Source of the DNA: Halobacillus shinanisalinarum
Lineage (GTDB): Bacteria; Bacillota; Bacilli; Bacillales; Halobacillaceae
Direction: 5' to 3'
DNA: 64,000 bases
Assembly: GCF_022919835.1 (NCBI RefSeq)
Contig: NZ_CP095074.1
Location: 4,008,001-4,072,000 of the forward strand
The translations under genes were made by a program, and so were the position numbers. The notes beneath the pieces were generated by a model, which did not search any database, was not told the DNA's origin, and saw only the letters and a program-made list of their open reading frames with translations. Position 1 is the first letter of the stretch. Every line of letters begins with the position of its first letter. Below are positions 8,317-15,736 of this stretch, in pieces.

Positions 8317-8745
8317 CTAATACATTAGGTTGTTCAATTGATCAATATGCGACCTGTCTTCAGCCAAATTTTCTTCAACCATTTGTCGGCTTCTCGGATC
8401 AAGGTCTCCTCGTACAATATCTTCCGTGGTGCGGATTCCCATTTGTTGTCCTTTTACTGCGCCCTTCAAAATTTCTCCTGTTGTATCAGGAAAACCCTTG
8501 AGATTCATCATTGATTCTCGTACAGAACCCATGAATCCATTGTCCTCAGCAGCTTTCCCACCAAGATCTTGTATTCTTTCAGCAATTTTCAATGCATGTT
8601 GTTTATGTTCTTGCTGGATTAATTGTAAGGCAGCTTTAATATCCTGGTCTTGTGCATTTTTGATGTAATGTTCGTAAGCATGGATTCCCATATATTCACC
8701 TTTTAAATATTCATTCAATTCCTTAACTACGTTGTTTTCCTTCAT
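8317..8745 (-). CDS. DUF2383 ferritin-like four-helix protein
   Basis: 142 aa protein of the DUF2383 ferritin-like group. The helices carry spaced acidic and histidine residues typical of a di-metal bundle: NEYLKGEYMGIHAYEHYIKN near residue 10, IQQEHKQHALKIAERI near 45, RTTEDIVRGD near 105 and ENLAEDRSHIDQLNNL at the C terminus. The family is found in spore formers and marine bacteria and has no settled function; metal binding is inferred. Two ATGs are possible; the inner one at 8745 is chosen because AGGAGG stands ten bases before it, while the outer ATG (8754) abuts the RBS. No operon partner. Confidence 0.75.
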   Translation of the reverse strand: MKENNVVKELNEYLKGEYMGIHAYEHYIKNAQDQDIKAALQLIQQEHKQHALKIAERIQDLGGKAAEDNGFMGSVRESMMNLKGFPDTTGEILKGAVKGQQMGIRTTEDIVRGDLDPRSRQMVEENLAEDRSHIDQLNNLMY

Positions 8746-8958
8746 AGCAAACATTCCTCCTAGCGCTTTTGTATAAAGATGAGCATCCCTAGTTTATTGA
8801 TATTTTTCGTTAAAAGTATAAAATATATACTCCGTTTAAACATACCTGTTCGGTGATTTTCTTCAATAGGTCCATTTCGTTGAATAAGGGAAGGAGTTTC
8901 AAAGCTGTAAATCGAAATATACAGATAGATGAACGGCTGAAATAGAAGGAGCGTTATT

Positions 8959-9392
8959 ATGGCTAAATTCATCGGTTAAGTAGGGGAGTTATCCTTAAAA
9001 ATGGTCACGTATTATTAGCAAGAGCCAAGGGGTATGGTCATACCTTTCTACCTGGTGGACACGTTGAAATGTGGGAAGGAGCTGAAAAGGCCCTTATTCG
9101 AGAAATAAAAGAGGAATTGGGAATTACTGTTGTGTTAAAAGGATTTATAGGTGATATTGAACATGAATGGATGTCAAGAGGTCGAAAGAATGTTGAAATT
9201 AATCATCTGTTTAAAGTCGAGTTGAAAAATGATGAAGAGAAAATTTTTAGTAAAGAGAATCACCTAGAGTTTATTTGGGTGAGTGTAGAAAATATACATA
9301 AATATAATTTGCAGCCGCAACCTTTAGTGCAGCTATTAAAGGAAATTGACAAGAGATCAAATGCTTACTGGATAAGCACTTTAGGAAAGTGA
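8959..9392 (+). pseudogene. Nudix hydrolase with a frameshift near its start
   Basis: The perfect Nudix box G-x5-E-x7-REUxEE-x-GU is present (GHVEMWE..REIKEELGI, about 9058-9126). The open frame containing it has no usable start before ATG 9069, which would cut off the first half of the fold, including the strand ILKNGHVLLARAKGYG that is still encoded upstream in the same frame (8991-9038). An ATG with a good RBS (AGAAGGA) lies at 8959, reads MAKFI, then stops at 8977; one missing base near 8972 would restore MAKFI followed by RLSRGVILKNGHV, the normal family start. This is either a real frameshift that kills a nucleotide-diphosphate hydrolase or a sequencing error. Confidence 0.72.
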
Positions 9393-9587
9393 ACGTTACC
9401 TTGTCCATTTTTTTTTATTTAATAGAGTATTTGCTGATGTTTAGAAAGCGACTATTCGCAATTATTGAAAGGAGGCGTTGTAATATGTATATAAACATAA
9501 TCCGGTGCAGGGCTAACCAAATTGAGGGGATATACGTATAACTGGCCCTATAAACCACGTATTATCCTTTTGTTGAAAGGGGTACAA

Positions 9588-10499
9588 ATGGAATTTAGTA
9601 GATCAGATAAGTTTCCAGTTATTATATCTTTAGATGATGTTACTTTTCAACTTCAAGAATCACATGATTTTGAATGGTTACGTTCTTTGGGGCATGTATT
9701 TTGCGTGTTTGACGAACAAGATTCAGGTAATATTTGTTTTGGGATTGAGAATGATGGCCAAAAGAGCTTTGTGAAGTATGCAGGTTCAAAACCCATTGAT
9801 TTTTCAGGGAACCCACAAGATGCTATAGCCAGATTGCAAAATGCAATACCACTATACAAGTATCTAAAACACTCTAACCTAATCACTTTAGTGGATTACT
9901 TTCACACAGATCATGGTTACGCGGCTGTATACAAATGGTTTGAAGGAGAATGTTTACATTCACATTGGTCTTTTCCGCCTCCCGCAAAATACACTCACCC
10001 TGAATCTCCATACTATAGGTGTAAAAATTTACCTGTTAAAAACCGATTAGTTTCACTAGATGCCATTCTGTCGTTTCATAATTTTGTCGAATCAAAAGGG
10101 TATGTAGCTGTAGATTTTTATGATGGAAGCATTTTATATGATTTTTCTAACGATAGGACGAAAATATGCGATATAGATTTTTATAGAAAATCTCCCACTA
10201 TAAATGATATGGGGCAGAGCTTCTGGGGATCAAGTCGGTCAAAATCACCGGAAGAATTTAGTCTAGGATCTCCTATAGATGCAAGGACTAACGTTTTCAC
10301 TATGGGAGCTATTGCATTTGGTGCTCTGGGCGGAGAAATGGACCACTCCTTTTCAAAATGGGAGGCTGGGAAACAACTGTATGATGTAGCTTTACGTGCG
10401 GTTAGCGAAAAAAGAGAAGTGAGATTTGAAAGTGTTAATGCTTTTAAAAAAGCGTGGGATCGAGCGAAACGAAGAACCACTAACTTAAGGCTTTCTTGA
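9588..10499 (+). CDS. Divergent serine/threonine protein kinase-like protein
   Basis: 303 aa protein with the outline of a eukaryotic-type kinase fold: the VAIK-like lysine in SFVKYAG near residue 65, a hinge AAVYKWFEGE, a catalytic-loop-like YVAVDFYDGSILYDF, a DFG-like KICDIDFYR, and an APE-like SPEEFSLGS before the C-lobe. The catalytic loop is altered (HRDxKxxN becomes VDFYDGSI), so activity is uncertain, although the aspartates persist. The start ATG 9588 follows AAAGGGG; an upstream GTG/TTG extension has no RBS. It stands alone with its own terminator. Targets are unknown; a pseudokinase or a small-molecule kinase role is possible. Confidence 0.65.
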   Translation: MEFSRSDKFPVIISLDDVTFQLQESHDFEWLRSLGHVFCVFDEQDSGNICFGIENDGQKSFVKYAGSKPIDFSGNPQDAIARLQNAIPLYKYLKHSNLITLVDYFHTDHGYAAVYKWFEGECLHSHWSFPPPAKYTHPESPYYRCKNLPVKNRLVSLDAILSFHNFVESKGYVAVDFYDGSILYDFSNDRTKICDIDFYRKSPTINDMGQSFWGSSRSKSPEEFSLGSPIDARTNVFTMGAIAFGALGGEMDHSFSKWEAGKQLYDVALRAVSEKREVRFESVNAFKKAWDRAKRRTTNLRLS

Positions 10500-10529
10500 A
10501 TAAGACAGTAATTTAAATGAAGTTCAAAA

Positions 10530-10567
10530 GGGTGCATTTTCAGAATAAGAATCTGCACCCTTTTTTT
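10530..10567 (+). terminator. Intrinsic terminator after kinase-like gene
   Basis: GGGTGCA pairs with TGCACCC; a run of seven T follows. Confidence 0.85.
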
Positions 10568-10664
10568 GGAGGAGAAGCCCGTTTAATGAAAGAAGCTTTG
10601 TTTAAAAGGCAACTGGTCAGGATAGTTTATATTTTTTTTACTGATAAGAAGAGGGAGAGATTAT

Positions 10665-11179
10665 ATGTTTCCAGTGTTAGAGACAGAAAGACTAAAATTA
10701 AAAGAAATAACAAAAGACGATGCACCAGGTATTTTTGCTTGTTTTTCTAATGATAAGGTAACACGTTATTATGGACAAGAAACATTACATAATATAGAGC
10801 AAGCAGAGCAAGTCGTTGATTTCTTTTCCAAAAACTACAATGAAAAAAGAGGAATACGCTGGGGGATTGAAAGGAAAGAGACCAATGGAATAATTGGAAC
10901 AATTGGCTTTAATGCGTGGTCCCCTAAACATAAACGAGCAGAAATAGGCTACGAAATCCATCCTGAACACTGGAGAGAAGGTTATACTTCTGAAGCAGTA
11001 TCTAAAGTTCTTTCATATGGCTTCGATGTTATGGATTTAACTCGTGTAGGTGCTGTTGTATTTATTGACAATGAAGCATCTAATAGATTATTAACCAAAA
11101 AAGGTTTTCAAAAAGAGGGGAATATATGTATCAAAATGGTATAGCTCACGACACATACGTCTATTCATTATTAAAATAG
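10665..11179 (+). pseudogene. GNAT acetyltransferase with a 3' frameshift
   Basis: A RimJ/RimL-type N-acetyltransferase (about 165 aa expected). The open frame from ATG 10665 (RBS GGGAGAG) covers FPVLETERLKLKEIT, the central strand NGIIGTIGFNAW, acetyl-CoA site region EIHPEHWREGYTSEAV and SNRLLTKKGFQKEG, then ends early at 11144. The typical family tail YMYQNGIAHDTYVYSLLK is encoded in another frame at 11123-11176, ending at TAG 11177. So a base has been lost near 11118-11123, next to a GGGG run. Loss of the last strand would probably damage folding. It may be a genuine mutation or a homopolymer sequencing error. Confidence 0.72.
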
Positions 11180-11380
11180 CCTTAAATGAATAAGAGAGTT
11201 TAATTAATTCGTCGGATAGCAAAAGGATCAAAACATAGATGATCTCTGTGTTTGATCCATATTAACATAGGTTTCATAGCTGGTGGTCGATATGTTTCCT
11301 TATAGAGGAAGTAATTTGAATAAAGGAATCTTCATCCTTTTATTGAATATATTCAAGTGGAAGAAAAAGGGAGGTGACTA

Positions 11381-11785
11381 ATGAGTATTGAAAATGAAGT
11401 AGCAACTCGAGTTTATCGAATGCGTGAATTACATGAGAATTTCTCAAATGGTTGTTTTGATGAAATGAATGGATACTACTCCGGGGAATTTCAAGGATAT
11501 CTTTATATGCCTGATAAGGATCAAGTAGAATTCTTCAATGCCGAACAAATTAAAGAAGGAAACAAAGGTGCAGCAACACACTATAAGGGGAAAAATATTA
11601 AGTTTCTTTATTCTGGCTTACATATTATTCCCCAATCTGAAACCCAAGCCGCTGTTTCATATGAAATTACACACCAGCATAAAGAAAAGATAGTTCGAGC
11701 TTTATCTCTTGAGGTATGGCGTAAAGAGTCAGATGGAGAATGGAGAATGCTTCGGTGGTATGAAGAAAAAAGCTCAAGTACTTAA
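11381..11785 (+). CDS. NTF2-like (SnoaL/DUF4440-type) protein
   Basis: 134 aa protein with the cone-shaped NTF2-like pattern: an N-terminal helix pair (VYRMRELHENFSNGCFDEMNGYY), then alternating strands ending in SLEVWRKESDGEWRMLRWYEE, the usual W-x-x-x-x-GEW-x-x-x-R-W ending of SnoaL/DUF4440 proteins. These proteins bind small ligands or catalyse simple reactions; no catalytic residue can be assigned. RBS GGGAGGTG lies upstream. A DinB-family gene follows after 57 bases and may form an operon with it. Confidence 0.65.
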   Translation: MSIENEVATRVYRMRELHENFSNGCFDEMNGYYSGEFQGYLYMPDKDQVEFFNAEQIKEGNKGAATHYKGKNIKFLYSGLHIIPQSETQAAVSYEITHQHKEKIVRALSLEVWRKESDGEWRMLRWYEEKSSST

Positions 11786-11842
11786 ATCTGTAATAGATGC
11801 TTGTTTGTTCGTTAATAGTGAAAATTAGAAAGGAGATAAAAA

Positions 11843-12391
11843 ATGCAATCAACAGAAGGTAAACGATTTATTATAGAAGAAAATGCAGGTTTCACCCCAA
11901 CCATAGGAAGATTATTATCCATGATGGAGTACACACGGCTAACCACCCTTGAAGCAGTGAATGGTTTAACAATAAAGGAGTTAGATTATCGTATAGACGG
12001 TAAAGGAAATTCAATAGGCTGCTTATTATATCATATGGCATGTGTCGAAGAAGTTTATCAGATTATAACCTTTGAGGAACGGGATCCAACTGAAGAAGAA
12101 CTGCTTACTCTTGAAGTTGGATTAAGTCTTGGTGGAAATGCTCATCAAAAAATCTATGGCAGAGGAATTGAATTCTATAAGGAGCGACTAAATTTGGTCC
12201 GGGAACGCACGTTAGAAGGATTCAAGATAAAAGAGGACAGCTGGTTAGATGAAGTGTCACCCTTTGGTCCTAATCATTCAGCCAATAATTATTTTCGTTG
12301 GTTTCATGTATTTGAAGACGAACTAAATCATCGTGGGCAAATCAGGCTCATACGTAAGCATATGGAAAGGAAGGAGGAGGGCTCCCTTTAA
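11843..12391 (+). CDS. DinB family protein (DUF664-like four-helix bundle)
   Basis: 182 aa protein of the DinB/YfiT-like superfamily. The putative metal ligands are seen as the histidine in CLLYHMACVEEVYQ (about residue 65) and those in WFHVFEDELNHRGQIRLIRKH (about 153-165), spaced as in DinB proteins, which often use a nickel or zinc site in thiol-transfer reactions. The family is widespread in Bacillaceae with few known functions. RBS AAAGGAGAT precedes the ATG. Likely cotranscribed with the NTF2-like gene upstream. Confidence 0.75.
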   Translation: MQSTEGKRFIIEENAGFTPTIGRLLSMMEYTRLTTLEAVNGLTIKELDYRIDGKGNSIGCLLYHMACVEEVYQIITFEERDPTEEELLTLEVGLSLGGNAHQKIYGRGIEFYKERLNLVRERTLEGFKIKEDSWLDEVSPFGPNHSANNYFRWFHVFEDELNHRGQIRLIRKHMERKEEGSL

Positions 12392-12476
12392 TTAAGTTAT
12401 ATGAGAAGGCTCTATTGAATCCTTGAAAGACAACCTCCAGCAAATCGAGCGTGATTGTAGAAGAACTTTATTGTAA

Positions 12477-12513
12477 GTAGAACCCCGCATTTTTACAAAA
12501 AGCCGGGTTCTAC
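12477..12513 (-). terminator. Hairpin between converging dinB-like and MATE genes
   Basis: GTAGAACCC pairs with GGGTTCTAC with an internal A/T-rich stem. It lacks a long T run on either strand, so termination strength is uncertain. It sits between two converging genes. Confidence 0.5.
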
Positions 12514-12521
12514 TGAACATT

Positions 12522-13895
12522 TTATGAGCCTGCCTTCTTAACCTGATAAAGCCGAATGTTCTTCCGCTGCAGATAAAGCATGCGCAGCATTAACGTGATC
12601 GCCCCAGCTGTTAAACCAACAATTAAACTCATCCAATATCCATATGGACCAAGACTTGAATAATTGGCTAATAGATAACCAGTTGGCAATCCAATCACCC
12701 AATAGGAAACAAACGACATGATGAGAGTAATCGATACATCTTTGTAGCCCCGTAAAATCCCCTGGATAGGAGCACCGAATCCGTCAGAAAGCTGAAAAAA
12801 GATAGCAAAGAAGATAAAGTTTTTTGTCAGTTCAATTACACGTTGATTAGAACTATACAGTCTTGCGACGGTATCATCAAAGATATACAGAATGGCACCA
12901 GCTACTAAAGACATACAAACGGCTATCGATATTCCGAGATAAGAGTATGTTCTTGCATCAGTGAACCGTTTGGCCCCCACTTCATAACCGACGGCAATCG
13001 TTAACGTAAAAGCAATGCTTAACGGCATCATATATACAAATGAGGCAAAGTTAATGGCTGCCTGGTGTGCGGCGACCGTGTAGGTATCGTACTCTGTCAT
13101 GAAAAAGGTAACGGCTGAAAAAATACTCGTTTCAAAGAAGATAGCAAATCCTATAGGAATACCGATTTTTAATTGTTCCCACCAGCTTTTAAGAGAAGGA
13201 GAAACCCAATTTGTGAAAATTCCGTAGGTTCGAAGTGGGTAAAGCTTATGGATAACAAAAGTGATAATCCCAAAAGCCACCCAATACGTTAAAGAGGTCG
13301 CTAAACCTGCACCGATCCCCCCGAGTTCAGGGAAGCCCCATTTACCAAAAATCAGCACGTAATTAAAGAAAATGTTTGTAGGTAATGTAAGCAAAATAAT
13401 CATCATTGATATTCTTGAATGACCAAGGGCATCAATAAACGAACGCAGGATGTTAAAAACGAATAATGGTATAATTCCGGTTCCTAAGCTGATGAGGTAG
13501 TATTTGGCGATATGACGGACCTCTGACTCGAGATCCATTAGCGTTAACACAGGATCAATCAAGAAGAAACCAATTCCTCCAATCAAACAAGCGATAACAA
13601 TGGATAAATAAACGCCTTGCTTGACTGATTCAGGAATATCTTTCTCCAGCTTTGCCCCTTTTAGCTGTGCTACGATTGGTGAAATAGCCATCAATATTCC
13701 ATTTAATCCCGTAAAAATGGGCAGCCATATGCTGGAGCCGATGGCCACACCGGCTAAATCATTTGGACCTGCTTGGCCAGACATAATCGTATCAAAGAAA
13801 TTCATTGCATACATGCCAACCTGTGTAATAAAAATAGGAATGAGAATGACGGTAAATAGTTTTATTTTTTCTTTTAATGTCTTTGTTTCATACAT
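12522..13895 (-). CDS. MATE family multidrug/cation antiporter
   Basis: 457 aa membrane exporter with twelve predicted helices. The MatE domain appears twice: residues about 15-175 (with ITQVGMYAMNFFDTIMSGQAGPNDLAGVAIGSS at the start, the typical NorM-like helix 1-2) and about 240-400. MATE proteins export cationic drugs in exchange for sodium or protons; a halophile would favour sodium, but that is inference. RBS AGGAGAT precedes the ATG. It diverges from murG-like, with 97 bases between the genes. Confidence 0.88.
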   Translation of the reverse strand: MYETKTLKEKIKLFTVILIPIFITQVGMYAMNFFDTIMSGQAGPNDLAGVAIGSSIWLPIFTGLNGILMAISPIVAQLKGAKLEKDIPESVKQGVYLSIVIACLIGGIGFFLIDPVLTLMDLESEVRHIAKYYLISLGTGIIPLFVFNILRSFIDALGHSRISMMIILLTLPTNIFFNYVLIFGKWGFPELGGIGAGLATSLTYWVAFGIITFVIHKLYPLRTYGIFTNWVSPSLKSWWEQLKIGIPIGFAIFFETSIFSAVTFFMTEYDTYTVAAHQAAINFASFVYMMPLSIAFTLTIAVGYEVGAKRFTDARTYSYLGISIAVCMSLVAGAILYIFDDTVARLYSSNQRVIELTKNFIFFAIFFQLSDGFGAPIQGILRGYKDVSITLIMSFVSYWVIGLPTGYLLANYSSLGPYGYWMSLIVGLTAGAITLMLRMLYLQRKNIRLYQVKKAGS

Positions 13896-13992
13896 AGGCG
13901 ATCTCCTTTTTGATACAATTCCTATAGGAACGGATTATAGCATATTTTGTACAGTGTTACCTAAGTGTGACTGATGAAAGGACGATGAAATT

Positions 13993-15063
13993 TTGAAGCA
14001 GAAGCGTATTTTATTTACTGGAGGAGGAACAGCAGGACACGTTATTGTGAATCTGGCTCTCATTCCTGAATTCCAAAGACAAGGCTATCAAGTTGACTAT
14101 ATAGGATCCTATCAAGGGATAGAAAAACAATTAATTAGTTCTTTAGAGGGTGTAACCTATCACGGGATTTCAACAGGGAAACTGCGCCGTTATATGTCTA
14201 AAGAGAACCTGAAAGATCCGTTTAAGGTCATGAAAGGGCTTATCCAATCACTCAGGATTATAAGAAAACGTAAACCTCAGGTTATTTTTTCAAAAGGTGG
14301 GTTTGTTTCGGTCCCAGTTGTCGCCGCCGCGAAGCTAAATCGTGTGCCAGCGATTATCCACGAATCCGATTATACTCCAGGTCTTGCCAATAAGCTTTCT
14401 TTTCCTTTTGCTAAGAAGGTATTGGCTACTTTCCCGGAAACGATGCAGCATTTACCCGAAGAAAAAGGCCAATATATCGGAGCGGTTGTCCGAGAAGAAC
14501 TCTTCACAGGGGACAGAAGCAAAGGCCTCTCTTATAGCGGGCTGACGACGAATAAGCCAGTTGTTTTAGTTATGGGCGGGAGCACAGGATCGAAGAAAAT
14601 TAATGATGCTATCCGAACAAATTTAGATGAACTATTAAAGGAAGTGCAAATCATCCATATATGCGGCCAAGGGCAAAAGGATGAGACAATTAACCGTTCT
14701 GGCTATGCTCAATTTGAATATGTAAGTGATGAATTGAAGGATTTATTTGCTGCCAGCCATTATATTATTTCACGCGCTGGCTCCAATGCTATCTTTGAAT
14801 TTTTAGCATTAAAAAAACCAATGCTGCTTATCCCTTTATCAAGAAAAGCTAGCCGTGGTGACCAAATTCTAAATGCCGACTCTTTCGTGAAGCAGGGATA
14901 TGCGCACAAGCTTGAGGAAGAAGAACTTAATTCTGAAAGCTTGCTGAAAGAATTGAAACATTTAATAGATAGCAAAGAGCAAATGCTCAGTAATATGGAG
15001 AAATACGAGAGTAAACGAACCAAAAATGAGGTAATTTCCATTATTCAAAAAGCTGAAAAATAG
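13993..15063 (+). CDS. murG: MurG-like UDP-GlcNAc transferase (lipid II synthase type)
   Basis: 356 aa GT28-family glycosyltransferase. MurG adds GlcNAc from UDP-GlcNAc to lipid I at the inner face of the membrane, making lipid II. Seen: the N-terminal glycine-rich FTGGGTAGHVIVNLAL (residues 7-22), the second loop KGGFVSVPVVAAA near 100, HESDYTPGLANKL near 120, and the donor-site motif SRAGSNAIFEFLALKKPMLLIPL near 258. The start is TTG with GAAAGGA upstream. The gene stands outside a mur/dcw cluster, so it may be a second copy (as in the B. cereus group) and not the only murG. Confidence 0.82.
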   Translation: MKQKRILFTGGGTAGHVIVNLALIPEFQRQGYQVDYIGSYQGIEKQLISSLEGVTYHGISTGKLRRYMSKENLKDPFKVMKGLIQSLRIIRKRKPQVIFSKGGFVSVPVVAAAKLNRVPAIIHESDYTPGLANKLSFPFAKKVLATFPETMQHLPEEKGQYIGAVVREELFTGDRSKGLSYSGLTTNKPVVLVMGGSTGSKKINDAIRTNLDELLKEVQIIHICGQGQKDETINRSGYAQFEYVSDELKDLFAASHYIISRAGSNAIFEFLALKKPMLLIPLSRKASRGDQILNADSFVKQGYAHKLEEEELNSESLLKELKHLIDSKEQMLSNMEKYESKRTKNEVISIIQKAEK

Positions 15064-15152
15064 TACGACAGCAAGACATACAGAAGAAGATACTTTTGAG
15101 TTATAATTAATATAGGAAGTTATGAAAAATATTTTCTTCAGGGGTAGATGAA

Positions 15153-15506
15153 GTGAAGTCAAAAATTTGTCGTTATTGCTATAAAGAAATACGAGATCGT
15201 GATGAGTTAGTAACCGCTTCAAGCTGGTTTAGAATCCGTCCTTATCATTATCGATGTTTCGGAAAGATAGAGGAAGATACAAGAACCATTGCCGGAACGT
15301 GGACACCGATTAATGGCAGAAGTGGATTAGTTACGGTCATTCTAATGTTGATCCTATTCCTATGGATGATTACTACGAATACGCTGGGACAAATAGGCGA
15401 TTTAATTGGGCTGTTGGCCCTCTATCCTGTTGTTCTAAGGGTCGTTTCTTATGTGTTCATAGAAAGTAGGTTACCTAAGTTCGTCGAAAATAAAAAACAC
15501 CAATAA
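15153..15506 (+). CDS. Small membrane protein with N-terminal zinc-finger-like motif
   Basis: 117 aa protein of unknown function. The N terminus has CRYCYKEI (C-x2-C) and, 30 residues on, HYRCFG (H-x2-C), a possible metal-binding knuckle facing the cytoplasm. Two membrane helices follow (about 62-80 and 84-102). It starts at GTG with AGGGG upstream. A terminator follows. I do not recognise a named family. Confidence 0.6.
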   Translation: MKSKICRYCYKEIRDRDELVTASSWFRIRPYHYRCFGKIEEDTRTIAGTWTPINGRSGLVTVILMLILFLWMITTNTLGQIGDLIGLLALYPVVLRVVSYVFIESRLPKFVENKKHQ

Positions 15507-15512
15507 TGGGTT

Positions 15513-15544
15513 AACCTGCTATCGAAATGGGTAGCAGGTTTTTT
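15513..15544 (+). terminator. Intrinsic terminator
   Basis: AACCTGCTA pairs with TAGCAGGTT around a ten-base loop; T run follows. Confidence 0.85.
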
Positions 15545-15736
15545 AAAAAGGAAAACTTTAAGAGTGCCTCCACCCTCTCTATATCCAGGTATCAAGAAGG
15601 ATTCTGACAAATCTTTTTTGTGATTGCGCTTACAGAAGATTTGTGGTATGTTTATTTTTCGTTGCTTCGAAAAAATGTTCCATGCTTGAGTCAGGTGCAT
15701 AGTCATTCCTAACTAACGATGAAAGGGAGAATGGCA

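Noticed and set aside
12522..14000. Possibility that the MATE exporter and murG-like gene form a cell-wall antibiotic locus
   Set aside because: They diverge with separate starts and no shared regulatory site is visible.
15600..15660. Inverted repeat CAAATCTT..AAGATTTG upstream of helD
   Set aside because: Weak A/T-rich stem without T run or partner structure; not enough for an attenuator.
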